A stretch of DNA of 64,000 nt. Source: Lactiplantibacillus mudanjiangensis (GTDB lineage Bacteria > Bacillota > Bacilli > Lactobacillales > Lactobacillaceae). Made by a program: the position numbers and the translations under genes. The notes below the pieces were generated by a model that saw only the letters and a list, made by a program, of their open reading frames with translations, ran no database searches and was not told where the DNA came from. The DNA is taken from positions 434,001 through 498,000 of the forward strand of contig NZ_BJDY01000004.1 of the NCBI RefSeq assembly GCF_005405385.1, in the 5' to 3' direction. The first letter of the stretch is position 1. Every line of letters starts with the position of its first letter. This document shows positions 29,560-37,972 of this stretch, one piece after another.

Positions 29560-30237
29560 ATGAAATTTAGATCGCAACTTACACTCGTCAGTCTAATCAC
29601 GTTCGGTTGGTTGCTAATGGCCGCTCAACCTAGTCAAGCGGCTACAGCCACAACAACACCGATTGCGCCATGGCGTTATTCAACGACAACTGCTAATTAT
29701 CGCGATAAATCGACCTCGGCGTATTATCAAGATGTTTGGCGTCAAGCAACTAAGAATTGGCAAAAAAAGGGTTTTAAATGGAAAGCCGTTAAGGGAAACT
29801 CTAAAACTGTTTTAACGTCTTACTCAGATAATTCAGCCCAAGGTGTTGTTTACATCGGTATGAAGCAAACGAAATATACAGCTAGTGGGCGCATTATTAG
29901 TAATAAAGTCATGGTGAATCGGGCTTCATTCAAGCGATTTAACTATAATAAAGCAGAACGGGTGAAGGTCGCTGAGCATGAATTAGGACATGCATTGGGA
30001 TTAGCCCATAATAATCCTGGCAGTGTCTCCGTGATGAATCCAGCTAACCGGTCGCATTCGATTAAAAATGTCGATGTGAAAGGGTTGAATTTACGTTACC
30101 GGACACCATACAAGACAGTATCTAAAGATACGGTTTATGTTACGAATTCCGCTTTAAAAGTTAGTCCGGACTTGGCCATTCAAGGAGTCTTCGGAGGACA
30201 TGATGATTGTGAACATGATGAAGCCTTATCGTTATAA
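29560..30237 (+). CDS. Secreted matrixin-type zinc metalloprotease
   Basis: 225 residues. A signal peptide (LTLVSLITFGWLLMAAQPSQA) is probably cleaved after SQA near residue 28. The zinc site HELGHALGLAH is at residues 140-150, and the Met-turn SVMN follows at about 157-160, the signature of metzincin/M10A-like proteases. Mature size is about 200 residues, with no anchor or sorting signal, so it should be released or loosely held. Substrate unknown. Single gene with AAGGAGG upstream and terminator behind. Confidence 0.85.
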   Translation: MKFRSQLTLVSLITFGWLLMAAQPSQAATATTTPIAPWRYSTTTANYRDKSTSAYYQDVWRQATKNWQKKGFKWKAVKGNSKTVLTSYSDNSAQGVVYIGMKQTKYTASGRIISNKVMVNRASFKRFNYNKAERVKVAEHELGHALGLAHNNPGSVSVMNPANRSHSIKNVDVKGLNLRYRTPYKTVSKDTVYVTNSALKVSPDLAIQGVFGGHDDCEHDEALSL

Positions 30238-30241
30238 AATG

Positions 30242-30275
30242 AAAGCGATTACCGATGCCAGGTAATCGCTTTTTA
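30242..30275 (+). terminator. Terminator of the protease gene
   Basis: Stem AAAGCGATTACC/GGTAATCGCTTT with a T-run. Confidence 0.88.
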
Positions 30276-30366
30276 CGTATATTTTAAAATTGCTTTCTCA
30301 CAATAATCATTGATATGGCAAGCATTCACCGATCAGAAATGGTCCTGTTTGCCACCTACCGTTCGC

Positions 30367-30512
30367 CCACATTGAGCCGGAACGCTGTGGGCGGCCCGAT
30401 TCAGCCAAAAAGCGGTCTGAACCGTCGTTTTGAGCCACCTAACCCGTGTCTCAAAAGCGCCAGACTCTAAGCGATAAATCGCTAAGAGTCCCCACGGCTG
30501 GGCTCAATGTGG
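30367..30512 (-). repeat. Intergenic palindromic repeat M2, copy D
   Basis: 146 bp with inverted ends CCACATTGAGCC (30367-30378) and GGCTCAATGTGG (30501-30512), in the opposite orientation to copy C. The internal hairpin GACTCTAAGCGAT/ATCGCTAAGAGTC is kept. It sits between the convergent protease and gluconokinase genes. Confidence 0.85.
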
Positions 30513-30578
30513 ACTCACTCTCGGTTATATTCGTGATCACAAACCTAATTAACATCTGCGATATAACCGGAGTCAGCC
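30513..30578 (-). repeat. Linker and M1 end attached to M2 copy D
   Basis: Holds ATATAACCGGAGTCAGCCTA, which is the linker plus the terminal bases of M1 seen in copies A and B; the remainder of M1 is absent. Confidence 0.5.
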
Positions 30579-30597
30579 TAACGCAAACGCCATTTAG

Positions 30598-32103
30598 TTA
30601 ATGAAATTCAGCAAGCTGCTGGAACAAAGGCTGGTATGTTCGGGCCAACTCGGTGTATAACGGTGCCAACTTTTGATAGGTGGCAGCGGCTGTTGGATCT
30701 GGTTGAAGCGTGGTCTCGGGACCAACGAATTCGGCACTGGCAGTTAAGTCGGTGACGTCACCTAAACGTTGCCAACCTAATAGGGCTGCGCCCAGACAAG
30801 TGCTTTCAAAATTAGTGGGAATCGTTACTGGCATATCGAAAATATCCGTTAACAGTTGTCGCCAAGGGGCTGAGTTGGCAAAACCACCCGTGGCTTGCAA
30901 GCTTACGAAGGGACCAGTCAATTGTTGCACGAGTTGGGCAACGTGATACAAGTTAAAGGTGACCCCTTCTAAAGCTGCTCGAGCCATATCAGCGCGCGTA
31001 TGTTGTGCGGTGAGTCCAAAATAAGCCCCGCGTGCATTAGCATCCCAAAGTGGGGCACGTTCACCGTTTAAGTAAGGGTGCATGAGTAAACCATGACTGC
31101 CAGCCGGTACTTGGGCAATGAGATCGCTTAGATAGGCCAACGTCTGTTTGCCGTAATGGTCACGTTCGGGGGTAAATAATTGATCACGGACCCAGGCGAG
31201 GACGTTACCTCCGTTGTTGACGGGGCCGCCGACAACCCACCGATCAGGCGCCAAGTAGTAACAGAATAATCGCCCGTGGGCATCTAATTGTGGTTGGTCA
31301 GTCACCACTCGTACGGCCCCTGAAGTCCCAATCGTTAAAGCGGCAACACCGGGTTGTAAGGCATTTAAACCAAGATTGGACAAACAGCCGTCACTGGCGC
31401 CAACAACGATGGGCGTCTGTGGATCAAGTTGCCATTTAGTGGCTAGTTCTGGTCGTAAGCCCGTGAGTACGGTTGTGGTATCAACTAATTGTGGTAATTG
31501 GTCGGTGGTGATGCGGGCAATCTTTAAGGCTAACGGATCCCAATTTAATTCGTGTAAGTTAAACAGACCAGTTGCGTTGGCTAACGAATAATCGAGCACG
31601 AATTGCCCGGTTAAACGGTATAGCACATAGCTCTTAATATCCGCAAACCAACGTGTGGCTTGGATTAAAGCCGGTTGTGTTTGTTGCAGCCAACAAATCT
31701 TGGCAAGTGGGGTCATTGGTTGTAACGGTGTGCCAGTACGCACGTAAAGGTCATGAGCATCTGGACGAGCACGGAAGGCGGCCGCTGCTTGTTTGGCACG
31801 GTTGTCCGCCCAAGTGTACATTCGCGTGAGTGGTTGGTAAGTGTCGTCTAATAAAATCAAGCTGTGCATGGCCGCTGAAAAACTGAGGCCGCCAACGGAT
31901 AGATCAGGACAAGCGGTGATCACAGTTTGAATGCCAGTTAAGACAGCTTGATAAATGTCTGCTGGATTTTCTTCGGCCATTCCAGGCGTCGTTTGATAGA
32001 GGGGGTAGCCGTTGTTGGCACTGGCCGCGACTTGGCCGTTGCCATTATATAAGATCACTTTAGTACTTGTGGTGCCGATATCGATGCTGAGCATGGCGTG
32101 CAT
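30598..32103 (-). CDS. gntK: Gluconokinase (FGGY carbohydrate kinase)
   Basis: 501 residues. The FGGY fold is recognised by the amino end SIDIGTTSTKVILY (phosphate loop), the mid motif DGCLSNLGLNAL and the carboxy ATP-site motif LQATGGFANSAPWRQLL. It phosphorylates gluconate to 6-phosphogluconate, feeding the pentose phosphate/phosphoketolase route. Gluconate specificity is inferred from overall similarity and from the divergent RpiR regulator; a xylulose or other sugar acid kinase is possible. No gluconate permease is adjacent. Confidence 0.75.
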   Translation of the reverse strand: MHAMLSIDIGTTSTKVILYNGNGQVAASANNGYPLYQTTPGMAEENPADIYQAVLTGIQTVITACPDLSVGGLSFSAAMHSLILLDDTYQPLTRMYTWADNRAKQAAAAFRARPDAHDLYVRTGTPLQPMTPLAKICWLQQTQPALIQATRWFADIKSYVLYRLTGQFVLDYSLANATGLFNLHELNWDPLALKIARITTDQLPQLVDTTTVLTGLRPELATKWQLDPQTPIVVGASDGCLSNLGLNALQPGVAALTIGTSGAVRVVTDQPQLDAHGRLFCYYLAPDRWVVGGPVNNGGNVLAWVRDQLFTPERDHYGKQTLAYLSDLIAQVPAGSHGLLMHPYLNGERAPLWDANARGAYFGLTAQHTRADMARAALEGVTFNLYHVAQLVQQLTGPFVSLQATGGFANSAPWRQLLTDIFDMPVTIPTNFESTCLGAALLGWQRLGDVTDLTASAEFVGPETTLQPDPTAAATYQKLAPLYTELARTYQPLFQQLAEFH

Positions 32104-32227
32104 GACAAACGCTTCCTTTCAAAAGTCTTTAAGGATTAGTTTACAAGCAACCTGCTAGTGATGCAACTGGAGCTATCTAGGGCAATTGCCAAAGTTGTGG
32201 TAAAATTTGGACATGGAGGTGGCTGTT

Positions 32228-33103
32228 TTGGCAACACAAGCAACACATCGTAATCGTGTTTTGACCTTGATCCGGTCGTATTATCCTAATTTAAGCCATA
32301 CTGATCGCAAGATTGCCGATTACATTATTCAAGACCCCGTCAAGACGGCGGCCCAATCAATTTCGGAACTCGCAACGGCGGTGGGCGTTTCAACAGCCAC
32401 CGTGTCGCGGTTTGTTAAACGGATCAGTTTCAGCAATTTTCGTGATTTTTCGCGTGAATTGACAGCTGCTGAACCGCTCGAACAACGCAATAATGAAGTA
32501 TTTCGCGATGTTGAAAAGCAAACGACCTTTAAAGGAATCGCTGAATCGACATTTAATAGCATTCGTAGTTCATTAGATCAAACGAGTCAAGTGATGACGG
32601 AGGCTGATTTAAAGCAAGCTACCGAGTTGTTGTTAAATGCGCGCACGCTAGGTTTTTATGGCCTAGGTGGGTCAGCGGTGGCGGCATTGGATGGCTACCA
32701 TAAATTTGTGCGGACGGGGATCTTGTGTGTGCACAATGCAGATTATGACATGCAATTGATGCAGGCTGCTCAAATGACTAATGAAGATGTGGCCGTTGTG
32801 ATTTCACATACGGGTCGCAATCAACAAACGTTACAGATTTTAAAAACCTTGGCTGAACACGATGTTCCCGTGATTGCGTTGACGAGTTTTGGTAATTCGC
32901 CGTTAGCTAAGGGGAGTACCGTGGCGTTTATTTCAGTCGCTGAAGAGATTAATTATCGTTCGGAAGGCTTAACGTCATTAATTGCGCAAATGAGTATTAT
33001 TGATAGTTTATTCTTGATGACGGCGGTTCACGGTAATTTAGAAATGTCTCAAAGTTTAAGTCGCGTGCGAGCGGCCATTAGTCAGACCCGGACCGAGTTA
33101 TAA
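32228..33103 (+). CDS. RpiR-family transcriptional regulator (HTH + SIS)
   Basis: 291 residues from the TTG at 32228, chosen because GGAGGTGG lies six bases upstream; an earlier in-frame ATG overlaps that site. Amino-terminal helix-turn-helix (about 1-80; SISELATAVGVSTATVSRFVKR), then a SIS sugar-phosphate-binding domain (about 120-260; GFYGLGGSAVAALDGYH). Divergent from gntK with 124 bases between the coding regions, so it probably controls it, with a phosphorylated sugar as signal. An extended -10 (TGGTAAAAT, 32198-32206) lies close to the start, giving a very short leader. Confidence 0.85.
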   Translation: MATQATHRNRVLTLIRSYYPNLSHTDRKIADYIIQDPVKTAAQSISELATAVGVSTATVSRFVKRISFSNFRDFSRELTAAEPLEQRNNEVFRDVEKQTTFKGIAESTFNSIRSSLDQTSQVMTEADLKQATELLLNARTLGFYGLGGSAVAALDGYHKFVRTGILCVHNADYDMQLMQAAQMTNEDVAVVISHTGRNQQTLQILKTLAEHDVPVIALTSFGNSPLAKGSTVAFISVAEEINYRSEGLTSLIAQMSIIDSLFLMTAVHGNLEMSQSLSRVRAAISQTRTEL

Positions 33104-33132
33104 CGGATTTAGCTGGAGGATTGAGTTTATAG

Positions 33133-33906
33133 ATGCCACAACAACGTTTACGACCAATATATGCACGAACCCGTGGAGCCAAGTGGCGCCATCGATTTAA
33201 TGTGCTCTTAATTTTAGTCGTGGTTGCGGCTATTGGTTGGGCCGGTATTCAATGGTTTCATCTGCGTCAAGCCGCTGTCGTCAAAGGGTTCAATGTGCGC
33301 GGTATCGCCGTTAGCCAGGATGATGGCTATTTAGATTTTGACGGGTTACAAAAAGATGGATTACGATTCGTGTATTTAAAAGCGACGCAAGGAGCCAGTT
33401 ATACCGATGATAATTTTGCCAGCAGCTATTCGCGAGTGCTAGGTACTAGTCTCGGTGTGGGGGTCTATCATGTCTTTAGTTTTTCAACGAGTGGTCGAGC
33501 GCAGGCTAATTATTTTGAACGTACCGTTAATGATAATGTCGGCAACTTACCGATCGCGATTCAAGTGCAATACTATGGGCAATATACCGAGAAGACGTTA
33601 GCGGTTAAAAAAGCGCAAAAGCAGTTGCGTGCTTTGGTATTACGACTAACGAATCAGTATCAGCGTAGTTGTGTGATTTGGACGACGCCCACGTTAGCCA
33701 AACAGGTCGTCAAACCGGTGATTAAAAAAACACCATTGTGGTTAGATACCACAAAGACGCATCAACGTTCTAGCCGGATTATGTTTATGCATTATTCGAA
33801 CCGAGCGTTGTACCGGCAAAATGGAACGAGCCAGGAATTTACCGGGTTGATTTTTAATGGTAATGAAGATGCTTATCAAAAAGTGATTGCTAAAGGTCTA
33901 AATTAA
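33133..33906 (+). CDS. GH25-fold (lysozyme-like) membrane-anchored protein lacking catalytic acids
   Basis: 257 residues with one membrane helix (about 24-42) and an outer GH25-type domain (about 50-257; KGFNVRGIAVSQ, RFVYLKATQG, GVGVYHVFSF). Active GH25 muramidases have Asp in the first strand (GIDVS) and a DxE pair. Here these read GIAVS (Ala59) and IQVQ (Gln144 and Gln146), so all three acids are lost. The fold may bind glycan without cutting. It is 29 bases after the RpiR gene. The structural reading is firm; loss of activity is inference. Confidence 0.8.
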   Translation: MPQQRLRPIYARTRGAKWRHRFNVLLILVVVAAIGWAGIQWFHLRQAAVVKGFNVRGIAVSQDDGYLDFDGLQKDGLRFVYLKATQGASYTDDNFASSYSRVLGTSLGVGVYHVFSFSTSGRAQANYFERTVNDNVGNLPIAIQVQYYGQYTEKTLAVKKAQKQLRALVLRLTNQYQRSCVIWTTPTLAKQVVKPVIKKTPLWLDTTKTHQRSSRIMFMHYSNRALYRQNGTSQEFTGLIFNGNEDAYQKVIAKGLN

Positions 33907-34076
33907 GAGAGTGGGACAAAAGACGGTCTGCTACCGAGCATAGCCTAGAAATACGAATGATTGTGTACTTTCAATCCTTCGTATTGCGTAGCTAAGCGGA
34001 GGGAGCAGTCTTTTGTTGCACGTTTCGACTATAAAAATTCGGAGATAGCAAAAAAGTTTGGGCTTTGTCCCAAACT
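33907..34076 (+). ncRNA. Structured repeat S, copy 2, with its own terminator
   Basis: GAGCATAGCCTAG (33936-33948), stem AATACGAA/TTCGTATT (33950-33957 with 33978-33985) with loop TGTACTTTCAA, then GTAGCTAAGCGGAGG (33988-34002). The outer stem pairs ACAAAAGAC...TGCT with AGCAGTCTTTTGT. It ends with a weak terminator hairpin GTTTGGG/CCCAAAC at 34056-34075. Confidence 0.7.
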
Positions 34077-34092
34077 CTTAAATTAAGGCAAT

Positions 34093-34124
34093 AAAAAAAG
34101 TTGGGCAAGAACCCAACTTTTTTT
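34093..34124. terminator. Two-way terminator between GH25-fold and DUF4828-type genes
   Basis: Symmetric A7-GTTGGG/CCCAAC-T7 stem; it overlaps the stop codon of the minus-strand gene. Confidence 0.85.
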
Positions 34125-34506
34125 ATTGCCCAGCGGCTTGGTTTAAGTGTGGTGACAGAATCACATAGTTGCGATTATCAGCTTCATCGAACAAGGCGAC
34201 TGGCCGTTGTTCGTTAGCTTTAACTTCTAAATGAAACCCGTATTTATCAAGTAAGACTAGCTTTTCGGCTGAGATCGATTCGACCGTTGCCGGCATGGCG
34301 TGACCGTCAATCTTGATCACCATGTTAGGATCAATTTCTAACTGATGATCCCGGTGATGTGCTTCGTCACGGTACGTCCAGGTGCCTGCATAAAATACGG
34401 CTAGATCACCACTCGCTTGCTGGTGCGGGTGTTTTTTACGTAAGAATGTGCTTGAGAGTCCTGCCAGTAAGGAAAGGCCAAATAAAATAGCGCCACGTCG
34501 CTTCAC
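34123..34506 (-). CDS. Small membrane-anchored protein (DUF4828-like)
   Basis: 127 residues. Starts with an uncleaved membrane helix or signal (RRGAILFGLSLLAGLSSTFL), then a basic stretch and a compact beta-rich domain (AVFYAGTWTYRDEAHHRDHQ, VVIKIDG-type strands). I recall similar lactobacillus proteins as DUF4828; no function is known. Single gene, divergent from the Gfo/Idh gene at 34725. Confidence 0.65.
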   Translation of the reverse strand: MKRRGAILFGLSLLAGLSSTFLRKKHPHQQASGDLAVFYAGTWTYRDEAHHRDHQLEIDPNMVIKIDGHAMPATVESISAEKLVLLDKYGFHLEVKANEQRPVALFDEADNRNYVILSPHLNQAAGQ

Positions 34507-34635
34507 CGGATCAACCTTCTTTCTTGAAGTTTATAGTTAAAATATACCACTATTTTGAAGTGTTAGTCACGCATTATGAGTTTCTTAGCAAAGCTTTTAA
34601 ATGAATGTCATTTTTAGGCAATCGATGACATCTTT

Positions 34636-34683
34636 TTGACGCAAAACTGGTACACTGTAATTATTGGTAACGGTAACGCTTAC
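34636..34683 (+). promoter_or_regulatory. Promoter and cre/LacI-like operator of the second Gfo/Idh gene
   Basis: -35 TTGACG (34636-34641), 16-base spacer, -10 TAATTA (34658-34663). Just downstream GTAACGCTTAC (34673-34683) is a near-perfect palindrome with a CG core, as in LacI/CcpA-type operators, and a second GTAACG half overlaps it. Position over the likely start point suggests repression. Confidence 0.45.
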
Positions 34684-34724
34684 GAAAATAAAACGAGTCA
34701 GACGCAGTGAAAGGATGTTAGGGT

Positions 34725-35735
34725 ATGTTAAAATTAGGAATCATTGGGACAAACTGGATTACGCAACAATTCATTGATGCAGCGACGGCATCTGGTGAAT
34801 GGCAGTTAAGTGCAGTGTATTCGCGGCGACTTGATCGCGCGGATGAATTTGCCAGTCAAAATGGGACGCCAGAAACCTTTGATGATCTAACGACTTTTAT
34901 GACGACTGGTGATTTTGATGCTGTCTATATCGCGTCACCAAATAGCTTGCATTTTAGCCAAGCTAAGATGGCGATTGAGGCGGGCAAACATGTCATTGTA
35001 GAAAAGCCAGCTGCCGCTAATCAAGCGGAGTTTGAACAAATCGATGAAACCTTAAAAGCCCATCCAGACGTCTTGTACTTTGAAGCGGCGCGTCAGATTC
35101 ATGAAGAAAACTTCAAACGCATTCAAGCCAAGCTCAAAACAATGGCACGCATTCAAGGGGCGACGTTGACTTACATGAAGTATTCGTCACGCTATGATGC
35201 TGTTTTGGCTGGGCAAGAACCGAATGTCTTTTCACTGAAGTTTGCCGGGGGTGCTTTGCAAGATTTAGGTGTTTATCTGGCCTATGACGCAGTGGCTTGG
35301 TTTGGGATGCCCGACGATGTCGCTTATTATCCAACGCTTGGACCAACAAAAGTGGATGACAAAGGGATCGCGATCTTGCGTTATCCAAGCTTTACGGTGA
35401 CCTTGAATACCGGTAAATCCAGTAACTCTTATTTGCCATCCGAAATCAACGGGCTTAAAGACACCCTGGTCATGGATAATGCGGCTGAATTAGCCAAAGT
35501 CACTTATTATGATGCTGATGGTCAGGCTGAGAATCTTGGCGTGGCTCCGGATGATAATCCGATGTTGGCCGAAGCCCGTGATTTTGCGGCGGTGATTAAC
35601 GATCCAGCCAAACATACGCAAACCTATCAAGCTTGGTTACAACTCAGTCGCAATGTTAATAAACTACTATTTAATTTACGGCAATCCGCACATTTGTATT
35701 TTTCCGATACAGAGCGCGACACGCCCGCTGAATAG
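34725..35735 (+). CDS. Gfo/Idh/MocA-family NAD(P)-dependent oxidoreductase
   Basis: 336 residues; amino end LGIIGTNWITQQFIDAA is the nucleotide-binding loop and HVIVEKPAAANQ near residue 90 holds the conserved EKP lysine. The carboxy half is the substrate domain (FAGGALQDLGVYLAYDAV). Distinct in sequence from the member at 5334-6305. The substrate is unknown. Twelve bases separate it from the helicase gene, so the two are probably co-transcribed. Confidence 0.85.
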   Translation: MLKLGIIGTNWITQQFIDAATASGEWQLSAVYSRRLDRADEFASQNGTPETFDDLTTFMTTGDFDAVYIASPNSLHFSQAKMAIEAGKHVIVEKPAAANQAEFEQIDETLKAHPDVLYFEAARQIHEENFKRIQAKLKTMARIQGATLTYMKYSSRYDAVLAGQEPNVFSLKFAGGALQDLGVYLAYDAVAWFGMPDDVAYYPTLGPTKVDDKGIAILRYPSFTVTLNTGKSSNSYLPSEINGLKDTLVMDNAAELAKVTYYDADGQAENLGVAPDDNPMLAEARDFAAVINDPAKHTQTYQAWLQLSRNVNKLLFNLRQSAHLYFSDTERDTPAE

Positions 35736-35747
35736 AAACGAGGAACT

Positions 35748-37091
35748 ATGTTAGACGTATTTAAAGAAAAATTTGCTGCGCAAGGCTTTACTGAACCATC
35801 ACCAATTCAAATGGCGGTCGAAAGCCCAATGTTAGCGGGGACATCCGTGTTAGGGTTAGCCCCAACCGGATCAGGGAAGACCTTGGCCTTTACGTGGCCG
35901 ATGCTTGAAAAGATTCAAGTCGGCGAAGGCACGCAAGCCTTGATTTTGGCGCCCTCACAAGAATTGGCGATGCAAACTACTGGAGTTGTCCGGGAATGGG
36001 CCCAATTGATCGATGCGAAAGTCTTAGCGTTGACCGGTGGTGCCAATGTTAAACGTCAAATGGAAAAGCTCAAAAAGCATCCTGAAATTATTGTTGGGAC
36101 GCCTGGTCGAGTGACTAACTTAATTGATACTGGCAAATTAAAGTTAGGTCATTTGGAATTGATGATCATTGACGAAGCGGATGAATTATTGACCGATGAA
36201 ACCTTGGATCAAATTCGTGAAATCTTAGATGCCACTTTTGCGGAATCATTACAATTAGGCTTTTTCTCAGCAACGGAAACCGAGATCTTAGACGAATTGC
36301 CACGTTGGTTCGGCCAAAACGTGGAAAAGATCGATGTTCGTGATATTGATCAAACCCAAGGCGAAGTTCGCCATCGGACGATGGAAGTCGGGAACCGTCA
36401 TCGGGTTGATTTGTTAAAACGAATCAGTCGCGTTGACCGGCTACGGGCCTTGGTGTTCTTCAATAAAATGCAAGAACTGCAACATGTGGTAGTGGAATTA
36501 CGGCATCAACATGTGAGCTTTGCCGCTTTGACGAGTAATCAACGCCAAGTGGATCGCGAAAAAGCATTACGTCTTTTCCGGCAAGGTAAAGTGGAATTAC
36601 TGTTAACGACTGATTTAGCAGCACGAGGTCTTGATGTGCCTGAGCTACCAGCGGTTATTAACTTCCAATTGCCAAAAGATGTCACCACTTACATTCATCG
36701 GAGTGGTCGGACCGGCCGGATGGGAGCCGATGGGTTAGTCATTACCATGGGCGATGATCATGATATCCGGGACTTCAAGAAGATGATGAAGTCGACGGAT
36801 TATGATGTGAAACCAGGGTATTTAGCCGGGTATCAAATTGTTGATACGAAGCCAGCTAAAGTGAAACCAACGTTAACGTTTGACCATCCAACCCATGGCA
36901 CGGAAGCGACGGGTGCCCGTCATCGGGTCGCTGGTTTAGGTCATCCGGATTCAGTCCGTGAAGTGCCAACTGAAAAGCCAGTCCAAAAGCCAACGTTTGA
37001 AGCGAAGCCCAAACGTAAGAAGAGTCATAACAAGCATTCCAAGAAAAAAGGCATGCGGAAAAAGAATCGCGATCGGTCTACTGAAAAGTAG
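35748..37091 (+). CDS. DEAD-box RNA helicase
   Basis: 447 residues. Motifs in order: Q motif (F...GFTEPSPIQ), Walker A APTGSGKT, Ib TPGRV, II DEAD in IIDEADELL, III SAT, IV VFFNK, V TDLAARGLD, VI HRSGRTGR. A basic tail (about 390-447; KRKKSHNKHSKKKGMRKKNRDR) should bind RNA. Length and tail fit the small CshB/YfmL-type helicases of ribosome assembly and cold adaptation, rather than CshA. Confidence 0.9.
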   Translation: MLDVFKEKFAAQGFTEPSPIQMAVESPMLAGTSVLGLAPTGSGKTLAFTWPMLEKIQVGEGTQALILAPSQELAMQTTGVVREWAQLIDAKVLALTGGANVKRQMEKLKKHPEIIVGTPGRVTNLIDTGKLKLGHLELMIIDEADELLTDETLDQIREILDATFAESLQLGFFSATETEILDELPRWFGQNVEKIDVRDIDQTQGEVRHRTMEVGNRHRVDLLKRISRVDRLRALVFFNKMQELQHVVVELRHQHVSFAALTSNQRQVDREKALRLFRQGKVELLLTTDLAARGLDVPELPAVINFQLPKDVTTYIHRSGRTGRMGADGLVITMGDDHDIRDFKKMMKSTDYDVKPGYLAGYQIVDTKPAKVKPTLTFDHPTHGTEATGARHRVAGLGHPDSVREVPTEKPVQKPTFEAKPKRKKSHNKHSKKKGMRKKNRDRSTEK

Positions 37092-37105
37092 CAATTGAAA
37101 AAAAT

Positions 37106-37141
37106 CTCAATCCGTGAGATGATATTTGACGGATTGAGTTT
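37106..37141 (+). terminator. Terminator of the helicase gene
   Basis: Perfect 10-bp stem CTCAATCCGT/ACGGATTGAG (37106-37115 with 37129-37138), with a short T-run just before the tRNA gene. The tRNA may be cut from the read-through transcript. Confidence 0.6.
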
Positions 37142-37143
37142 AT

Positions 37144-37216
37144 GGCCTCATAGCACAACTGGATAGGGCACCCGCCTCCTAAGCGGTTGATTCCGGTTCA
37201 AGTCCGGATGAGGTCA
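37144..37216 (+). tRNA. tRNA-Arg (anticodon CCU)
   Basis: 73-base cloverleaf. Acceptor GGCCTCA pairs with TGAGGTC, discriminator A at 37216. Anticodon stem CCGC/GCGG with loop CTCCTAA gives anticodon CCT, reading AGG. T arm CCGG-TTCAAGT-CCGG. No CCA is encoded. It stands alone. No second copy of its 3' end was seen further along, so there is no sign of an integrated element using it. Confidence 0.93.
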
Positions 37217-37218
37217 AT

Positions 37219-37266
37219 AAAAATAACAGCTACCAGCACAAAATCGTGTTGGTAGCTGTTATTTTT
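37219..37266. terminator. Two-way terminator after tRNA-Arg
   Basis: Stem AATAACAGCTACCA/TGGTAGCTGTTATT with T-runs on both sides; serves the tRNA and the minus-strand secreted protein gene. Confidence 0.88.
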
Positions 37267-37271
37267 ATGAC

Positions 37272-37811
37272 TTAATTTTTAATCCAAAGTCCATTCTTTT
37301 GGTGCCATGACGCAATGGTTTTAGTGCCATATTTATAATGAACCACTTTACGCCAAGTAGTGGCAGTTGAAACCTTGTCCCCTTTTTGTATAACGATCTT
37401 GGATTTTGAGCTTGGGGCGTATGGTGAAAGCATAGTTTTGTTTTCTTTCCAAGAATTAAACTTTTGAATAGCGTTAGTATCTAGTTTGTAATAAGTCTTG
37501 CCATTAACACGAACGTATAATAGGTCTTGCTTGGCATACTTTTTATCCCAACGAATGGCAATTTTTTTGTAGATACTCTTGAGAGTGATACTTTTCCCGT
37601 TTTTGTTAAGTGCGCCTTTAGCTGTTGTATAAAGTTTCTGTGGTTTGTAGTCAGCCTGTAAATAGGCAGCAGTGTAGACGTTATCGTAAACGATATCATC
37701 AGCGTAATGATACTGTGCGGCTTTGGCACTTACCGGACTAAATTCTGCCGTGAAAGCTATTCCCAAAGCAAAGGTACTCATCCCGACCAGTAATAAATGA
37801 TGTTTTTTCAT
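37272..37811 (-). CDS. Secreted protein of unknown function
   Basis: 179 residues from the ATG at 37811, behind GGAGGAATT. A signal peptide (MKKHHLLLVGMSTFALGIAF) is probably cut near residue 35. The mature part is lysine- and tyrosine-rich, with strands such as YVRVNGKTYYKL and VVHYKYGTKTIASWHQ, like the small beta-barrel surface modules of lactobacilli. No catalytic motif. It is the first of two minus-strand secreted protein genes next to the tRNA. Function not known. Confidence 0.7.
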   Translation of the reverse strand: MKKHHLLLVGMSTFALGIAFTAEFSPVSAKAAQYHYADDIVYDNVYTAAYLQADYKPQKLYTTAKGALNKNGKSITLKSIYKKIAIRWDKKYAKQDLLYVRVNGKTYYKLDTNAIQKFNSWKENKTMLSPYAPSSKSKIVIQKGDKVSTATTWRKVVHYKYGTKTIASWHQKNGLWIKN

Positions 37812-37972
37812 AAGCAATTCCTCCAAAATAAAACGCTTTAATTAAATTAATTATATCATGGTAACGTGAATTAGTTACGTGGTTAATGTTTTTTATGGCA
37901 AGTAGTTGATTAGTGTTCATAAAAAAACTGTTACTGCCGAATAGCGGTAGTAACAGTCTTGAATGCTATTTA

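Noticed and set aside
29356-29577. 73-codon minus-strand ORF upstream of the protease
   Set aside because: It overlaps the protease ribosome site and start; no ribosome site of its own and no protein-like pattern.
37144-37270. tRNA-Arg as attachment site of an integrated element
   Set aside because: No repeat of the tRNA 3' end, no integrase and no phage-type genes in the following 10 kb.
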